From: CAYRDC01 sp964422925
Lineage (GTDB): Bacteria > Bacteroidota > Bacteroidia > Chitinophagales > S012-47
DNA: 64,000 bases
Direction: 5' to 3'
Assembly (NCBI GenBank): GCA_964422925.1
Contig: CAYRDC010000013.1
Span: forward strand, 5,206-69,205
In this document: in pieces, positions 28,529 through 37,636 of the stretch
Position numbering within the stretch: position 1 is the first letter of the stretch
Layout: every line of letters starts with the position of its first letter
The notes under the pieces: generated by a model
Seen by the model: only the letters and a program-made list of their open reading frames with translations
What the model was told of the DNA's origin: nothing
Database searches by the model: none
Position numbers and translations under genes: made by a program

Positions 28529-30004
28529 GTGAGCTCGATTATCCTGATTCTTTACATTTTAGCCATGACCGTTATCCTGCTGTACTGCCTGGCCGAACTG
28601 GGGCTGGGTTTTCAGTATTTCAGGGATAAAAGGCAGGCACTGAAACACCCCGAAACCACCCCGGCACTGAAGGAGTTTCCCATGGTAACCGTACAGCTGC
28701 CTTTGTACAACGAGTACTATGTGGTGGAGCGCCTGATAGATGCCATCATGGCCTTTGATTACCCGAAGGACAAACTTGAAGTGCAGGTGCTGGATGATTC
28801 AACGGATGAGTCGGTTGAAATAGCGGCCCGGAAAGTGGCTGAATACCGGGAAAAGGGGTATGACATCCGGCACATCAGGCGCGGGGAACGAACCGGGTTC
28901 AAGGCCGGTGCGTTGCAGTACGGGCTGGAGCAGGCAAACGGGGAATTCATCGCCATATTTGACGCGGATTTTATTCCCAAACCGGATTTCCTGAAACAAA
29001 CGCTTCCGTGGTTCCGGGATGCAAAAACCGGGATGGTGCAAACGCGCTGGGAGCACATCAATAAAAATTATTCGTTGCTCACGCGTCTGCAGGCCTTCGC
29101 GCTGGACCTGCACTTTACGGTGGAACAAAGGGGGCGGAACCATGCCGGGTTTTTCATCAATTTCAATGGAACGGCAGGCATCTGGCGCAAATCCTGCATT
29201 GAGAATGCCGGAGGCTGGAAAGCGGATACTCTGACGGAGGACCTGGACTTAAGCTACCGGGCCCAGTTGAAAGGCTGGCGCTTTAAATACCTGGAGGGAG
29301 TGCCCAGCCCCGCTGAATTGCCCGTAGAAATGAACGCCCTGAAATCACAACAGTTCCGCTGGAACAAAGGCGGAGCCGAAACCGCCAAAAAAATGATCGG
29401 GAAAGTGTTCCGCAGCCGCCTGCCACTTAAAACCAAAATCTTTGCGGCTTCGCACCTGTTCAACAGCACCATCTACGTATTTATCCTTGTAGCCGCGCTG
29501 CTTAGCGTTCCGATGCTCATCATCAAGAACATAGTGAGTACGGTTGATATTTATCGTTATATCTCCGGGTTCATTGTAGCCACCATTGCCATTGTCATTA
29601 CATTCTTTATTTCCATCAGCTACAATGAAAAGTCCAGGCTAGGACGGCTGGTGAATTACGCCCTCATATTCCCGCTCTTCCTCTCGGTTTCCCTGGGTTT
29701 ATCCCTGCATAACGGCCTCGCGGTGCTGAAAGGATATTTCGGGCAAAAAACGCCCTTTATCCGCACGCCTAAGTTCAACTTAGCCGATAAAAAAGCTGAC
29801 TGGAAAGGGAATAAATACGTGAGGGCGCGCATCGGATGGCTGACCATACTGGAAGGAATTATTGCCATTTATTTTGTTGGAGGCATTCTGCTGGGGGTGC
29901 GGTACCATGATTATGGATTGATGCTTTTCCATGTGCTGGCGGCATTTGGCTTCGGCAGTGTTTTTTATTACTCACTTCGGCATACCTTTATGGCAAAAAA
30001 GTAA
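28529..30004 (+). CDS. Processive-type GT2 glycosyltransferase, membrane-bound (cellulose-synthase-like)
   Basis: About 491 residues if started at the GTG at 28529; an earlier TTG (28493) and a later ATG (28565) are alternatives. An N-terminal helix leads to a cytoplasmic GT-A domain with VTVQLPLYNEYYVVERLID, DADFIPKPDF (DxD), FNGTAGIWRK, the TEDLDLSYRAQLKGW (TEDxD) motif and QQFRWNKGG (QxxRW). Then four to five C-terminal helices follow. QxxRW and TEDxD define the processive-like beta-glycosyltransferase group. It likely builds or elongates a lipid-linked glycan with the neighbouring GT enzymes. The next gene's start directly abuts its stop. Confidence 0.86.
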   Translation: MSSIILILYILAMTVILLYCLAELGLGFQYFRDKRQALKHPETTPALKEFPMVTVQLPLYNEYYVVERLIDAIMAFDYPKDKLEVQVLDDSTDESVEIAARKVAEYREKGYDIRHIRRGERTGFKAGALQYGLEQANGEFIAIFDADFIPKPDFLKQTLPWFRDAKTGMVQTRWEHINKNYSLLTRLQAFALDLHFTVEQRGRNHAGFFINFNGTAGIWRKSCIENAGGWKADTLTEDLDLSYRAQLKGWRFKYLEGVPSPAELPVEMNALKSQQFRWNKGGAETAKKMIGKVFRSRLPLKTKIFAASHLFNSTIYVFILVAALLSVPMLIIKNIVSTVDIYRYISGFIVATIAIVITFFISISYNEKSRLGRLVNYALIFPLFLSVSLGLSLHNGLAVLKGYFGQKTPFIRTPKFNLADKKADWKGNKYVRARIGWLTILEGIIAIYFVGGILLGVRYHDYGLMLFHVLAAFGFGSVFYYSLRHTFMAKK

Positions 30005-31372
30005 TTGTCCGGTTTCATTGATAGCATCCATTCCGGCTGGCGGAAACTCTGGATCCCGCTTAACGTGTCCCTGCTGGCCTATCTCCTGATGGCTTATGGC
30101 ACGGAACGCGGGGATGCCTGGCAGGTGCTCATTCAATACGGAATTCTATTCGGTTGCTTTACCTGGATTTTCAGGAAATCCGATGGCAAATCCATTCCGT
30201 TTCTGCTGCTTGCCGGCATCATGTTTCGCTTGTTGTTTTTAGTGCACACACCAGCCCTGTCGGATGATTATCTGCGCTATTTATGGGACGGGCACCTGGT
30301 TAATGCAGGCTTGAATCCCTATAACCTGCTTCCCTCGGAAGCTGCCGGTACAATGGCCAAAGAAGTGCCGGAGCAAATGCTCCGCTTGGTGCTTTCCAAA
30401 GATTATTATTCGGTTTATCCGCCATTCAGCCAGTCGGTGTTCGGGATGGCGGTATTCATTGCCCCCGGCAGCCTTGCAGGACAGATTCTTTTTTTGCGCC
30501 TTTTCATTTTACTGACCGAGGTCCTGTCGCTTGTGCTGATCACCCGTTTATTGGATCATTTTAACCAGCCCCGGAAAAAAGCCCTGCTGTACGCGCTGAA
30601 CCCGCTGGTTATTATAGAATTAAGCGGCAACCTGCACATGGAAGCCCTGATGATCGGCTTTCTGTTGATGGCTGTTTGGTTATTGGTACTGGAAAAACCC
30701 TTTCCGGCCGGTCTGGCCTTTGCGCTGGCTGTTTCGGCCAAACTCATTCCCTTGATGTTCCTTCCAATCCTCCTGCTGAAACCGGGCCGGAAAAATGCAC
30801 TCCTGTTTTTCTCAAGCGTTTTAGGGTTTACCGGTTTACTGACATTGCCTTTCTTTAACGCGGAAATGCTTCGCCACTTTTGGCAAAGCCTGCGGCTTTA
30901 CTTTCACTTATTCGAATTCAACGGAAGTCTTTATTATGTCGTGCGTTGGATTGGATTCCAGGTAAAGGGCTATAATATCATTCACGAGGCTGGCCCGGTG
31001 TTTTCCTTGATCACCCTGTTGGCCGTTTGTATGATCAGTTTTGTCTGCCGTAAAAAAGGATGGCCGGTAATCTTTCAGGCCATGCTTTGGTCGCTGGCTT
31101 TGTATTTTCTGCTGGCCACTACGGTCAATCCCTGGTACATCACCTCTATGGTTGCGCTGGGTCTTTTTTCGAACTATCGCTTTTACCTGGTATGGTCACT
31201 AACTGTCACTTTGAGTTATTTTGCCTATGCCGGTGGGGGATTTCATGAGGCAACTTGGATACTATGGTTTGAATACCTGCCGGTATACGGATTCCTCCTT
31301 ATGGACCTGATAAAACCCAAGCCGAATGTCCCGATTCAACGAATGGCAGCTTCGTCAGAGAGCCTCCATTAA
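30005..31372 (+). CDS. GT-C-type integral membrane glycosyltransferase (GT87/mannosyltransferase-like)
   Basis: A 455-residue polytopic protein with about eleven hydrophobic segments. The early loop carries SDDYLRYLWDG (near 88-98), an acidic catalytic-type motif of polyprenyl-phosphate-sugar-dependent GT-C enzymes, and a later LNPLVIIELSGNLHMEAL stretch is characteristic of GT87-like mannosyltransferases. The start is a TTG directly after the preceding stop; no suitable ATG lies nearer than 29 codons downstream, and the TTG start keeps the N-terminal helix. It likely uses the lipid-linked sugar made by the first GT2 gene of the operon (inference). Confidence 0.78.
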   Translation: MSGFIDSIHSGWRKLWIPLNVSLLAYLLMAYGTERGDAWQVLIQYGILFGCFTWIFRKSDGKSIPFLLLAGIMFRLLFLVHTPALSDDYLRYLWDGHLVNAGLNPYNLLPSEAAGTMAKEVPEQMLRLVLSKDYYSVYPPFSQSVFGMAVFIAPGSLAGQILFLRLFILLTEVLSLVLITRLLDHFNQPRKKALLYALNPLVIIELSGNLHMEALMIGFLLMAVWLLVLEKPFPAGLAFALAVSAKLIPLMFLPILLLKPGRKNALLFFSSVLGFTGLLTLPFFNAEMLRHFWQSLRLYFHLFEFNGSLYYVVRWIGFQVKGYNIIHEAGPVFSLITLLAVCMISFVCRKKGWPVIFQAMLWSLALYFLLATTVNPWYITSMVALGLFSNYRFYLVWSLTVTLSYFAYAGGGFHEATWILWFEYLPVYGFLLMDLIKPKPNVPIQRMAASSESLH

Positions 31373-31883
31373 AATTGCCCGCTTGCTGCCCATGCTTCAG
31401 CAGGGACAATCCATCCTGGACATAGGTACAGGAAACGGTGCCGTATGCCAAATGCTAATGGAAAAGGGGTTCCATGTAACCCCTGCGGATATCCGGAACA
31501 AAAGCCGGTTTCCGAAAGTGAAGCCCGTCTTCTTCGATGGTGAAAACCTTCCTTTCGCGGAAAATTCCTTTGAGATCTGCCTGCTGCTGACCGTTTTGCA
31601 CCATGCCCATAAGCCGGATCAATTGCTTCAGGAAGCGGTACGGGTATCTTCAACGTACCTGATTATCATTGAAGATGTATATACCAATGCCTTCCAGAAA
31701 TACCTCACTTTTTTCATGGACAGCCTGGTGAATCTTGAAATAAAGAACCATCCGCACAATAACAGGACCTCCAAACAATGGGAACAGGCTTTTGACAGGT
31801 TAGGGTTGAAAATTATCCGGAAAGAGGAAAAAGCGTTTCTATGGTTTTTCCGGCAGGCAACTTATCTACTGAAAAAGCGATAA
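31326..31883 (+). CDS. SAM-dependent methyltransferase (class I)
   Basis: A 185-residue class I methyltransferase. SAM-binding motif LDIGTGNGAVCQML (near 31-44), an acidic residue after strand 2 (VTPADIRN) and a post-motif LLLTVLHHAHKPDQLLQEAVRV stretch are all visible. It overlaps the preceding glycosyltransferase gene by 47 bases and closes the operon at a strong hairpin. Probably methylates a sugar or lipid of the same product (inference). Alternative later ATGs exist but would cut into the N-terminal helix. Confidence 0.83.
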   Translation: MSRFNEWQLRQRASIKIARLLPMLQQGQSILDIGTGNGAVCQMLMEKGFHVTPADIRNKSRFPKVKPVFFDGENLPFAENSFEICLLLTVLHHAHKPDQLLQEAVRVSSTYLIIIEDVYTNAFQKYLTFFMDSLVNLEIKNHPHNNRTSKQWEQAFDRLGLKIIRKEEKAFLWFFRQATYLLKKR

Positions 31884-31886
31884 AAT

Positions 31887-31917
31887 GAAAACGGGCTACA
31901 CCCGGCAGCCCGTTTTC
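31887..31917 (+). terminator. Bidirectional Rho-independent terminator
   Basis: Perfect 11-bp stem GAAAACGGGCT/AGCCCGTTTTC with a 9-base loop, ending in a short T stretch on both strands. It lies just after the methyltransferase stop and 23 bases past the end of the convergent OmpA-like gene, so it can end both transcripts. Confidence 0.85.
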
Positions 31918-31939
31918 TATATCTGTCAACTGTATTTAC

Positions 31940-33562
31940 TTAGTCGGCAATTTTGAATTCTACCCTCCGGTTCATGAAATGCTCGTTGCTCTTATGAGCA
32001 TCTTTCACCAGCGGGTTGGATTCTCCCAGGTATTTTATATTAAACCTGGACTTGTCAATTCCATAGTTGTCAACCAAGAACTGAACGGCATTTTCAGCCC
32101 GTTTTTTGGAAAGTTCCAGGTTATATTCTTCGGTATACCGGGTATCGGCATTACCGATTACATCCACTTTCATTTTCGGATAGCGCTGAAGGATGCTGGC
32201 AATTTGTGCCATGTTTTCATAATCTTCAGCACGGATATCGGCTTTATCAGTATTAAAGTGGATGGAAGGCAGATACCAACCGCGGGCGTTTTCACGGATC
32301 AGTTCCTTTACCCTTTCTTCCGACAGGCCTTCGGGCCATTGGGTTTTGCAATCCACAATGGGATAGGAAGGTGAGCTGAACGGTTCGGGATCGTCATAAT
32401 CCGGGCAACCGTCACCGTCACTGTCTTTGGTACGTCCTTTGGCGTCCACAGGAGCTCCTTCCGGAGTATTCAGTTCTTCATCCCACAGATCGGGCACACC
32501 GTCATTGTCGCCATCGTCAAAGTTGGTCTTCTTTTCAAGATAATCCAGATTTTGGTATACATAATCCAGTGGGTTGATCAACCATTCAGGTTCAGTAGCT
32601 TTTTTCCCTAGGTTAATGCCTAAACCAATACTGGTATAATGATAGGCATCATTGTTGGATGTAAGCGTTGGTTTATTGGTAGCCGTTTGGGGCTCTTCCC
32701 AACGCTGTCCATCCAGAAGGTCGTCATCCACTAACCCTATTTTGTGCTCAAAACTTAGTACAAAACGTTTGGACAGCCGGAAATCAGCTCCAACACCTGC
32801 CGAAAGGACGATGTCAGAACTATGCCCCTGGAACCGGTAACGGTCCGGGTTGATTTCAGCAGGAGTTTCATAAGTGCCATCCCAGATATTATGTACATAA
32901 TCCCACTGGGTTGATTTAGTTTTATAATTATCAGATTTGACCGGTGAGGATTCATAATCGTACATATCTCCGTTGGAATCCAACTGATCCAGGAAAGTAT
33001 CATACCACATACCTCCAACGCCCACCAGGAAATATGGGCTTACGGAGATTTTACTGGAATGGAACCTGATGTTATTGAGATTCAGAATACCGTCCACCGA
33101 AAGTTCATTCATCTTAGCTTTAAAATTATGGTAGACGAAGCCGCTATGGTTCACTTCATCATAGTAATCCACGGCCGGATCGTTTTGACCGTTTAAGGCT
33201 GCATTATTGGCAATCCCATAGCTGGGCATCCAGTTGGCCCCATAGGCATTGCCCTTGAGATATTGCAGACGAAGTGAGAATGAATACCCAAGTGCTTTAC
33301 GTACGGTAAGGCCGTATCCATAACCAAATTTTGACCTTACATCACCAAAAACACGCAGCATTCCAGTGTTAACACCTACCTGCCACATGGATCTGGGTTT
33401 GGCCGGATAAGGATCTTCTCCTTTTAACCATTTTTCATGCTGTGGTTTCCTGAAATCAGGAATCAGATCCGGATCAGGACCGGGCCGCTCGGGCAACTGG
33501 GCAAGTGCTACCGTGCTCAGTAAAACAGCCAACGACAGTAAAAGGTAGTTTCTTTTCAACAT
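31940..33562 (-). CDS. OmpA-family outer-membrane protein with calcium-binding repeats
   Basis: A 540-residue protein. Signal peptide about 1-21 (LLLSLAVLLSTVALAQ), then an N-terminal membrane-associated barrel-like region, a thrombospondin type 3-like calcium-binding stretch (DNDGVPDLWDEE and DSDGDGCPDYDDPEP, near 350-395) and a C-terminal OmpA peptidoglycan-binding domain (HFNTDKADIRAED through NRRVEFKIAD). The protein ties the outer membrane to the cell wall. It is monocistronic, with its own consensus promoter and a shared terminator. Confidence 0.92.
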   Translation of the reverse strand: MLKRNYLLLSLAVLLSTVALAQLPERPGPDPDLIPDFRKPQHEKWLKGEDPYPAKPRSMWQVGVNTGMLRVFGDVRSKFGYGYGLTVRKALGYSFSLRLQYLKGNAYGANWMPSYGIANNAALNGQNDPAVDYYDEVNHSGFVYHNFKAKMNELSVDGILNLNNIRFHSSKISVSPYFLVGVGGMWYDTFLDQLDSNGDMYDYESSPVKSDNYKTKSTQWDYVHNIWDGTYETPAEINPDRYRFQGHSSDIVLSAGVGADFRLSKRFVLSFEHKIGLVDDDLLDGQRWEEPQTATNKPTLTSNNDAYHYTSIGLGINLGKKATEPEWLINPLDYVYQNLDYLEKKTNFDDGDNDGVPDLWDEELNTPEGAPVDAKGRTKDSDGDGCPDYDDPEPFSSPSYPIVDCKTQWPEGLSEERVKELIRENARGWYLPSIHFNTDKADIRAEDYENMAQIASILQRYPKMKVDVIGNADTRYTEEYNLELSKKRAENAVQFLVDNYGIDKSRFNIKYLGESNPLVKDAHKSNEHFMNRRVEFKIAD

Positions 33563-33892
33563 ATTGGTAGATTTAGTTTCAGGAAAAGTAAGCGCAATTT
33601 AAGTAAATTCCAATAATTTGCCACAACTGACAAAAATAAGTTTCTTTCACATTTATTCCAACAAGCTGATCGCCTATTCTTTTACCCTCTCACATCGGGT
33701 AAGCTAAACGGGGGTTTTGCCACCAAAAGAGTCCAATCAATCCTTTCGGAAGGATAAATATAATGTTTTCGGAAAACTTAGCAATGGATTTTACAAAATT
33801 TTCTGCCTTATTCCTAAAATTTCCCGGAATAGAACAGCCGTTTTCAGGCACAATACTCCAAAAAACAGTACCGGAAGGGTTTTATACCCAGG
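33563..33892. other. Intergenic region holding the OmpA-like gene promoter
   Basis: About 330 bases. Apart from the promoter at 33631-33661 no RNA gene, terminator or conserved gene is seen. Two overlapping plus-strand open frames (starting near 33717 and 33763) run into the DUF2461 gene on the other strand and lack recognisable domains, so they are treated as chance. Confidence 0.5.
33631..33661 (-). promoter_or_regulatory. Promoter of the OmpA-like gene
   Basis: On the minus strand TTG (33659-33661), a 20-base spacer, then TATTTTTG (33631-33638), a full match to the Bacteroidota TTG-N~20-TAnnTTTG promoter. It leaves a leader of roughly 60 bases before the ATG at 33562. Confidence 0.65.
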
Positions 33893-34549
33893 TTATGAGA
33901 CTGCACGGGCTAAAAACCGGTTCAGGGGGACCATATGTTGAAATACCTTCAGGCAATACGGTACAAAATCCTTATTCAGACTGATTTTCTCATCAAAAGG
34001 ATGAACCATAATAAAACTCTTGTGCCGCAGGTATTTTATCATTGGATGATCAACCGAATAGCCATAAGGAGCTTTTTTCAGCGTTTCGCCCTGCAATGAG
34101 CCGAAATACTTGATGAAATCCTCTGATTGTACGATTTCAAGGAATTCCTCCCGACAATAGTCAATTTCCTGGCGGATGGCTGACAGCATGGCCTTATCCG
34201 GGGCATAAACTCCTCCGGCCAGGAAAGCCGTTCCCGGTTCCAGATGGATATAGTATCCCGGACCGGGTGATTTGCGCCCGCCAACGGCTATATGACTGCC
34301 AAAATGTTCTTTATAGGGCTTTTTATCCTTGCTGAACCGGATATCACGGTATATCCGGAAAATGCAATCCTTCACCGGAAGGCCAATAATACCCGGTTCA
34401 AATACCTGTATGCCTTCGATTAACCGGCCGGTTAACTGCTCAAAATCCATTAAGGCATCTTTATACCTTAACTTATTGACATTGAACCAATCCCGTTTAT
34501 TGTTTTTCTTCAGATCCTTCAAAAATTGAAGGGTGCTTTTCCGGATCAT
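33893..34549 (-). CDS. DUF2461-family protein
   Basis: A 218-residue cytoplasmic protein matching DUF2461 (TIGR02453) by recognition. Visible family motifs are FLKDLKKNNKRDWFNVNK near 9-26, FRIYRDIRFSKDKKPYKEHFG near 63-83, and GPGYYIHLEPGTAFLAGGVY near 95-114. Function is unknown; members are widespread in Bacteroidota. Starts 51 bases from gldC, divergently. No signal peptide or membrane segment. Confidence 0.9.
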   Translation of the reverse strand: MIRKSTLQFLKDLKKNNKRDWFNVNKLRYKDALMDFEQLTGRLIEGIQVFEPGIIGLPVKDCIFRIYRDIRFSKDKKPYKEHFGSHIAVGGRKSPGPGYYIHLEPGTAFLAGGVYAPDKAMLSAIRQEIDYCREEFLEIVQSEDFIKYFGSLQGETLKKAPYGYSVDHPMIKYLRHKSFIMVHPFDEKISLNKDFVPYCLKVFQHMVPLNRFLARAVS

Positions 34550-34600
34550 ACACAGACTATAAATGATTAAAAGTAAATTCGCCCATTAATCTTTTGCAAC

Positions 34601-34954
34601 ATGACCGTTACGGATAAAAGTAAACAACCCCAGGCGGAAATCAGCATCCGCCTGTATCTGGACCAGGAAAAATTACCTGAAAAAATGGAATGGCGGGCCA
34701 CAGATGCCCCTTTTGAGGGATACAAGGAATGCAAGGCATTTCTACTCTCAATATTTGATCCAGAAGACCGCAATACCCTCCGTGTTGATATTTGGAACAA
34801 AGACATGCGCCTTGATGAAATGTACCAGTTTTTCTATCAAACCCTATTATCGATGGCCGATACATTTGAACGGGCTACCAATCATCAGGAAGCTGCCGGG
34901 GAATTAAGGGAATTCGGCACTTCTTTCGGGAAAAAACTGGGTATCGTTCGCTGA
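34601..34954 (+). CDS. gldC: Gliding motility protein GldC
   Basis: A 117-residue cytoplasmic protein recognised as GldC by ISIRLYLDQEKLPEKMEW at the N-terminus and the body IWNKDMRLDEMYQFFYQTLLSMADTFERAT. GldC is one of the accessory proteins linked to Bacteroidota gliding and type IX secretion; its biochemical role is unresolved. It ends four bases before the convergent arsM gene. Its presence, with the two CHU_C-domain adhesins nearby, supports a gliding-capable or T9SS-bearing host. Confidence 0.9.
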   Translation: MTVTDKSKQPQAEISIRLYLDQEKLPEKMEWRATDAPFEGYKECKAFLLSIFDPEDRNTLRVDIWNKDMRLDEMYQFFYQTLLSMADTFERATNHQEAAGELREFGTSFGKKLGIVR

Positions 34955-34958
34955 AACC

Positions 34959-35936
34959 CTAACAGCATCCCCCTCCGTCATAATGCCAGGTAGACGGGGA
35001 AATAAATATATTATCCCGTTCAAGCCCGGCCAGGGCCGCTGCCGTTTTATCGCATACCGATAAGGGCTGATTTTGCATCAATACATGCCCCTTCCCGTCA
35101 TCGTAAAATTCATTATCACCAAAATAAATAGCAGTCTTCCCGGTGAAAATGCAGGGCCCGTCAGGTGGAATAGGTTCTTTAATGGCGCATACTTCCACAC
35201 TTTCAATGTATATCAACCGATCGACCGCGTAGTGTTTTGGATCCAATACCCGATAGGGTCTCCGGGCCCGGACCTCAATGGTTCCAAAACCTGTTTCAGC
35301 CAGCAATTGAAGGTATTGGTTCAGGGGAATGGCCCCGCTCAGGCACAAGGCCCGCAAGCGCTCGTCAGACCGCACATGATCCGGGATGTAATCATCACAA
35401 ACCGGGTCAGACAAAACCAGCCGGCCATGGGGCTTCAAAACACGGTACATTTCTTCCAGGGCCTTTTTCAGGTCGGTTTCCTTGAAAATATTAAACAGGC
35501 AATTTTGCGCGGCCACATCCACGGATTTATCTTCTAAAGGGATTTCCAGGGCTGATCCTTTTATGAGTTGAACAAAGTCTCGGTGAAACCAATCGTTTTC
35601 CTGTTCGGCCAGCTTCAGGTTCTCGTGGCATTTTTCAAGCATTTCATCCACGATATCTGCTCCGACTACCCCATGTGGTTGCCGGCTGAAATAAGCAAAC
35701 TGAAGCAATTCCATGCCTCCTCCAACCCCGACATAGAGAATGCGGGGATTACCCGTAAGGTCGCGCGGATTCACGGTGGAGCCACAGCCGTAGTTCATTT
35801 CTTTCATGATTTCCGGGACATTCAGCCCGGGGAAATGCCACATCGGGGTGGTAGTGCAGCAAAGGCCGACATCAGGGGTTTCAGCAGCCTGGCGGTATAC
35901 ATCTGCGGTGATTTTCAGGTAACTATCCTTTTTCAT
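34959..35936 (-). CDS. arsM: Arsenosugar-biosynthesis arsenite methyltransferase
   Basis: A 325-residue SAM-dependent methyltransferase. Thiol residues that bind As(III) are seen: GLCCTTTPMW near 24-33, NYGCGSTV near 48-55, and a C-terminal GGGCC. SAM motif VGVGGGMELLQF near 69-80. Length and the C-terminal CC match the arsenosugar-pathway ArsM, which methylates arsenite before ArsS attaches an adenosyl group. Last gene of the four-gene minus-strand operon. Confidence 0.9.
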   Translation of the reverse strand: MKKDSYLKITADVYRQAAETPDVGLCCTTTPMWHFPGLNVPEIMKEMNYGCGSTVNPRDLTGNPRILYVGVGGGMELLQFAYFSRQPHGVVGADIVDEMLEKCHENLKLAEQENDWFHRDFVQLIKGSALEIPLEDKSVDVAAQNCLFNIFKETDLKKALEEMYRVLKPHGRLVLSDPVCDDYIPDHVRSDERLRALCLSGAIPLNQYLQLLAETGFGTIEVRARRPYRVLDPKHYAVDRLIYIESVEVCAIKEPIPPDGPCIFTGKTAIYFGDNEFYDDGKGHVLMQNQPLSVCDKTAAALAGLERDNIFISPSTWHYDGGGCC

Positions 35937-35949
35937 AAATCAGTTCTTT

Positions 35950-36573
35950 TCAGGCAGTCCGGTCTGCCCGTTTTTGTTCAAATCCGTTATTCACCAGGTC
36001 TTCATAGGTGTCAATATCTATTAACCGGGGCAAGAGATGGATTGTCAGGTTCAACCGGGCAGCCTGTGCCAGCGTTTGTTCCAGGACCCGCTCTGTGCCC
36101 CAGTCGATTTTGCGAAACAGGCCGGGATACGGCTTTTTCGAACCGATCAGGTAATAGCCGCCATCATTGGCCGGGCCGATCACCAAATCGTTCGAGTCGA
36201 GCGCCCGGAAAGCATCGGTCAGGATTACCGCGTTCAGGTCAGGGGTGTCGCTGCCTATCAAAACGGCTTTCTTCATGCCATCTTCCAGCACCTCCTGCAT
36301 AGCTTTTTTCATTTTATGCCCGAGATCCCCGTTTGACTGAAGATATTTTTCATACACCAGGTTATCGAACAGGTCGCGATCATCAATAAACCGGTCGTAA
36401 AAAACCATTTTCCGGTAATTCAAACCTTCGGTATTGATCACCAATTCTTCCAACAGGTGCTGATAAATAGTCAACGCCCGCTCCAACCCGACTTCTTCCG
36501 CCAGGCGGGTTTTTACCAATCCCTTCAGGGGATTTCTCACAAAAATGATAAGGGCTTCTTCTCTCCAAAACAT
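35950..36573 (-). CDS. Arsenosugar-pathway glycosyltransferase (TIGR04282 type)
   Basis: About 207 residues from ATG at 36573, chosen because the longer frame (to 36606) would overlap ArsS and lacks the expected LIIFVRNPLKGLVKTRLA start just after the methionine. DUF2064/CofC-like nucleotidyltransferase-fold GT-A motifs: VRNPLKGLVKTRLAEEVG, LIGSDTPDLNAVIL, and GPANDGGYYLIGSKK. Members in arsenosugar clusters are thought to act on the ribose moiety; no activity is proven from the sequence. Located between arsS and arsM with small gaps. Confidence 0.87.
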   Translation of the reverse strand: MFWREEALIIFVRNPLKGLVKTRLAEEVGLERALTIYQHLLEELVINTEGLNYRKMVFYDRFIDDRDLFDNLVYEKYLQSNGDLGHKMKKAMQEVLEDGMKKAVLIGSDTPDLNAVILTDAFRALDSNDLVIGPANDGGYYLIGSKKPYPGLFRKIDWGTERVLEQTLAQAARLNLTIHLLPRLIDIDTYEDLVNNGFEQKRADRTA

Positions 36574-36583
36574 AATCTGAACA

Positions 36584-37636
36584 TTATTCAGCCAGGACCC
36601 CGCCACAAGATGAACCGGCTCCGGCTGTGCATCCGTAGCAATGCTGGTTCACGACAATGGTCCTTCCGGCCAGCTTTTTTTCATCAAAAGCGCTGATATG
36701 CCGGGGCGCTTTTGCCTCCAGCCCTATCTGCAGCATTTGATTAAAATCACAGTCGTATAAATAGCCATCCCACCCCACGGAAATCATCGTCCGGCACATG
36801 ACATTTACCGCAGCTACCGGATTGAATGAATTGACCAGTTTTTCCATGTATCTTTCGTAATTGCCTGACAGCAGCAGGTATTCCAGAAAACGGCTGATGG
36901 GCAGGTTGGTAATTGTGTACAGGGAATTGAATGTAATACCATAATCCCTTGCCAGATTTCGCTTAAACTGAGCTTCCAGTTCTTTTTGGGAAGGCGGCAA
37001 AAATGCGCCCGAAGGATTGTACACCAGATTCAGGACCAACTCACTGCCATTGGCACCATACCCCACGGCATTAAGCATTTGCAGGGCTTTGATCGATTTC
37101 TCAAAAACCCCATCGCCCCGCTGGCTGTCCGTTTTCCGTTTGGTATAGTAAGGAAGGGAAGAAATCACTTCCACCTGGTGGTCGCGGAAAAATTCCGGAA
37201 GGTCGTTGTATTTTGGATTGGCCAGTATAATGGTGAGGTTGCTGCGCACCATAATATGCGCGTTTCTTTTCTTCAGTTCCGTGACAAACCAGCGGAAATC
37301 CGGGTTCATTTCCGGTGCGCCTCCGGTAAGGTCAACCGTATGAATGCGGCTGTTTTCCAGCGCCTCCAGACATTGTTGCATGGTTTCACGCGTCATGATT
37401 TCCTTCCGGTCAGGGCCGGCATCCACGTGGCAATGACTGCAGATCTGATTGCACATATAGCCCATATTGATCTGCATGGTATCCACGGACTGGGCTTTCA
37501 GGGGAAACAGTTTGTAATCGTGCAGTGTGGCCTCAAAAGATGGAATTTCCACCTTTTCTTCTTCCTGGCCGTTTAACACCTTCAACTGGACCCTGAAATC
37601 GGCCAAATCACTCCTTCTTGCATGTAATGATTTCAT
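36584..37636 (-). CDS. arsS: Arsenosugar-biosynthesis radical SAM protein ArsS
   Basis: A 350-residue radical SAM enzyme. Cluster-binding CxxxCxxC is seen as CNQICSHC (near 62-69) in NMGYMCNQICSHCHVDAG. The C-terminal domain carries extra cysteines (CYGCTAGAGSSCGG) of the family that attaches an adenosyl or ribosyl group to methylated arsenic. The ATG overlaps the stop of the upstream peroxidase-like gene by four bases (ATGA), implying coupled translation. Confidence 0.9.
   Translation of the reverse strand: MKSLHARRSDLADFRVQLKVLNGQEEEKVEIPSFEATLHDYKLFPLKAQSVDTMQINMGYMCNQICSHCHVDAGPDRKEIMTRETMQQCLEALENSRIHTVDLTGGAPEMNPDFRWFVTELKKRNAHIMVRSNLTIILANPKYNDLPEFFRDHQVEVISSLPYYTKRKTDSQRGDGVFEKSIKALQMLNAVGYGANGSELVLNLVYNPSGAFLPPSQKELEAQFKRNLARDYGITFNSLYTITNLPISRFLEYLLLSGNYERYMEKLVNSFNPVAAVNVMCRTMISVGWDGYLYDCDFNQMLQIGLEAKAPRHISAFDEKKLAGRTIVVNQHCYGCTAGAGSSCGGVLAE

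Noticed and set aside
33717..33984. Two overlapping plus-strand open frames between the OmpA-like and DUF2461 genes
   Set aside because: They overlap the 3' end of the DUF2461 gene on the other strand, show no family match and no consensus promoter.
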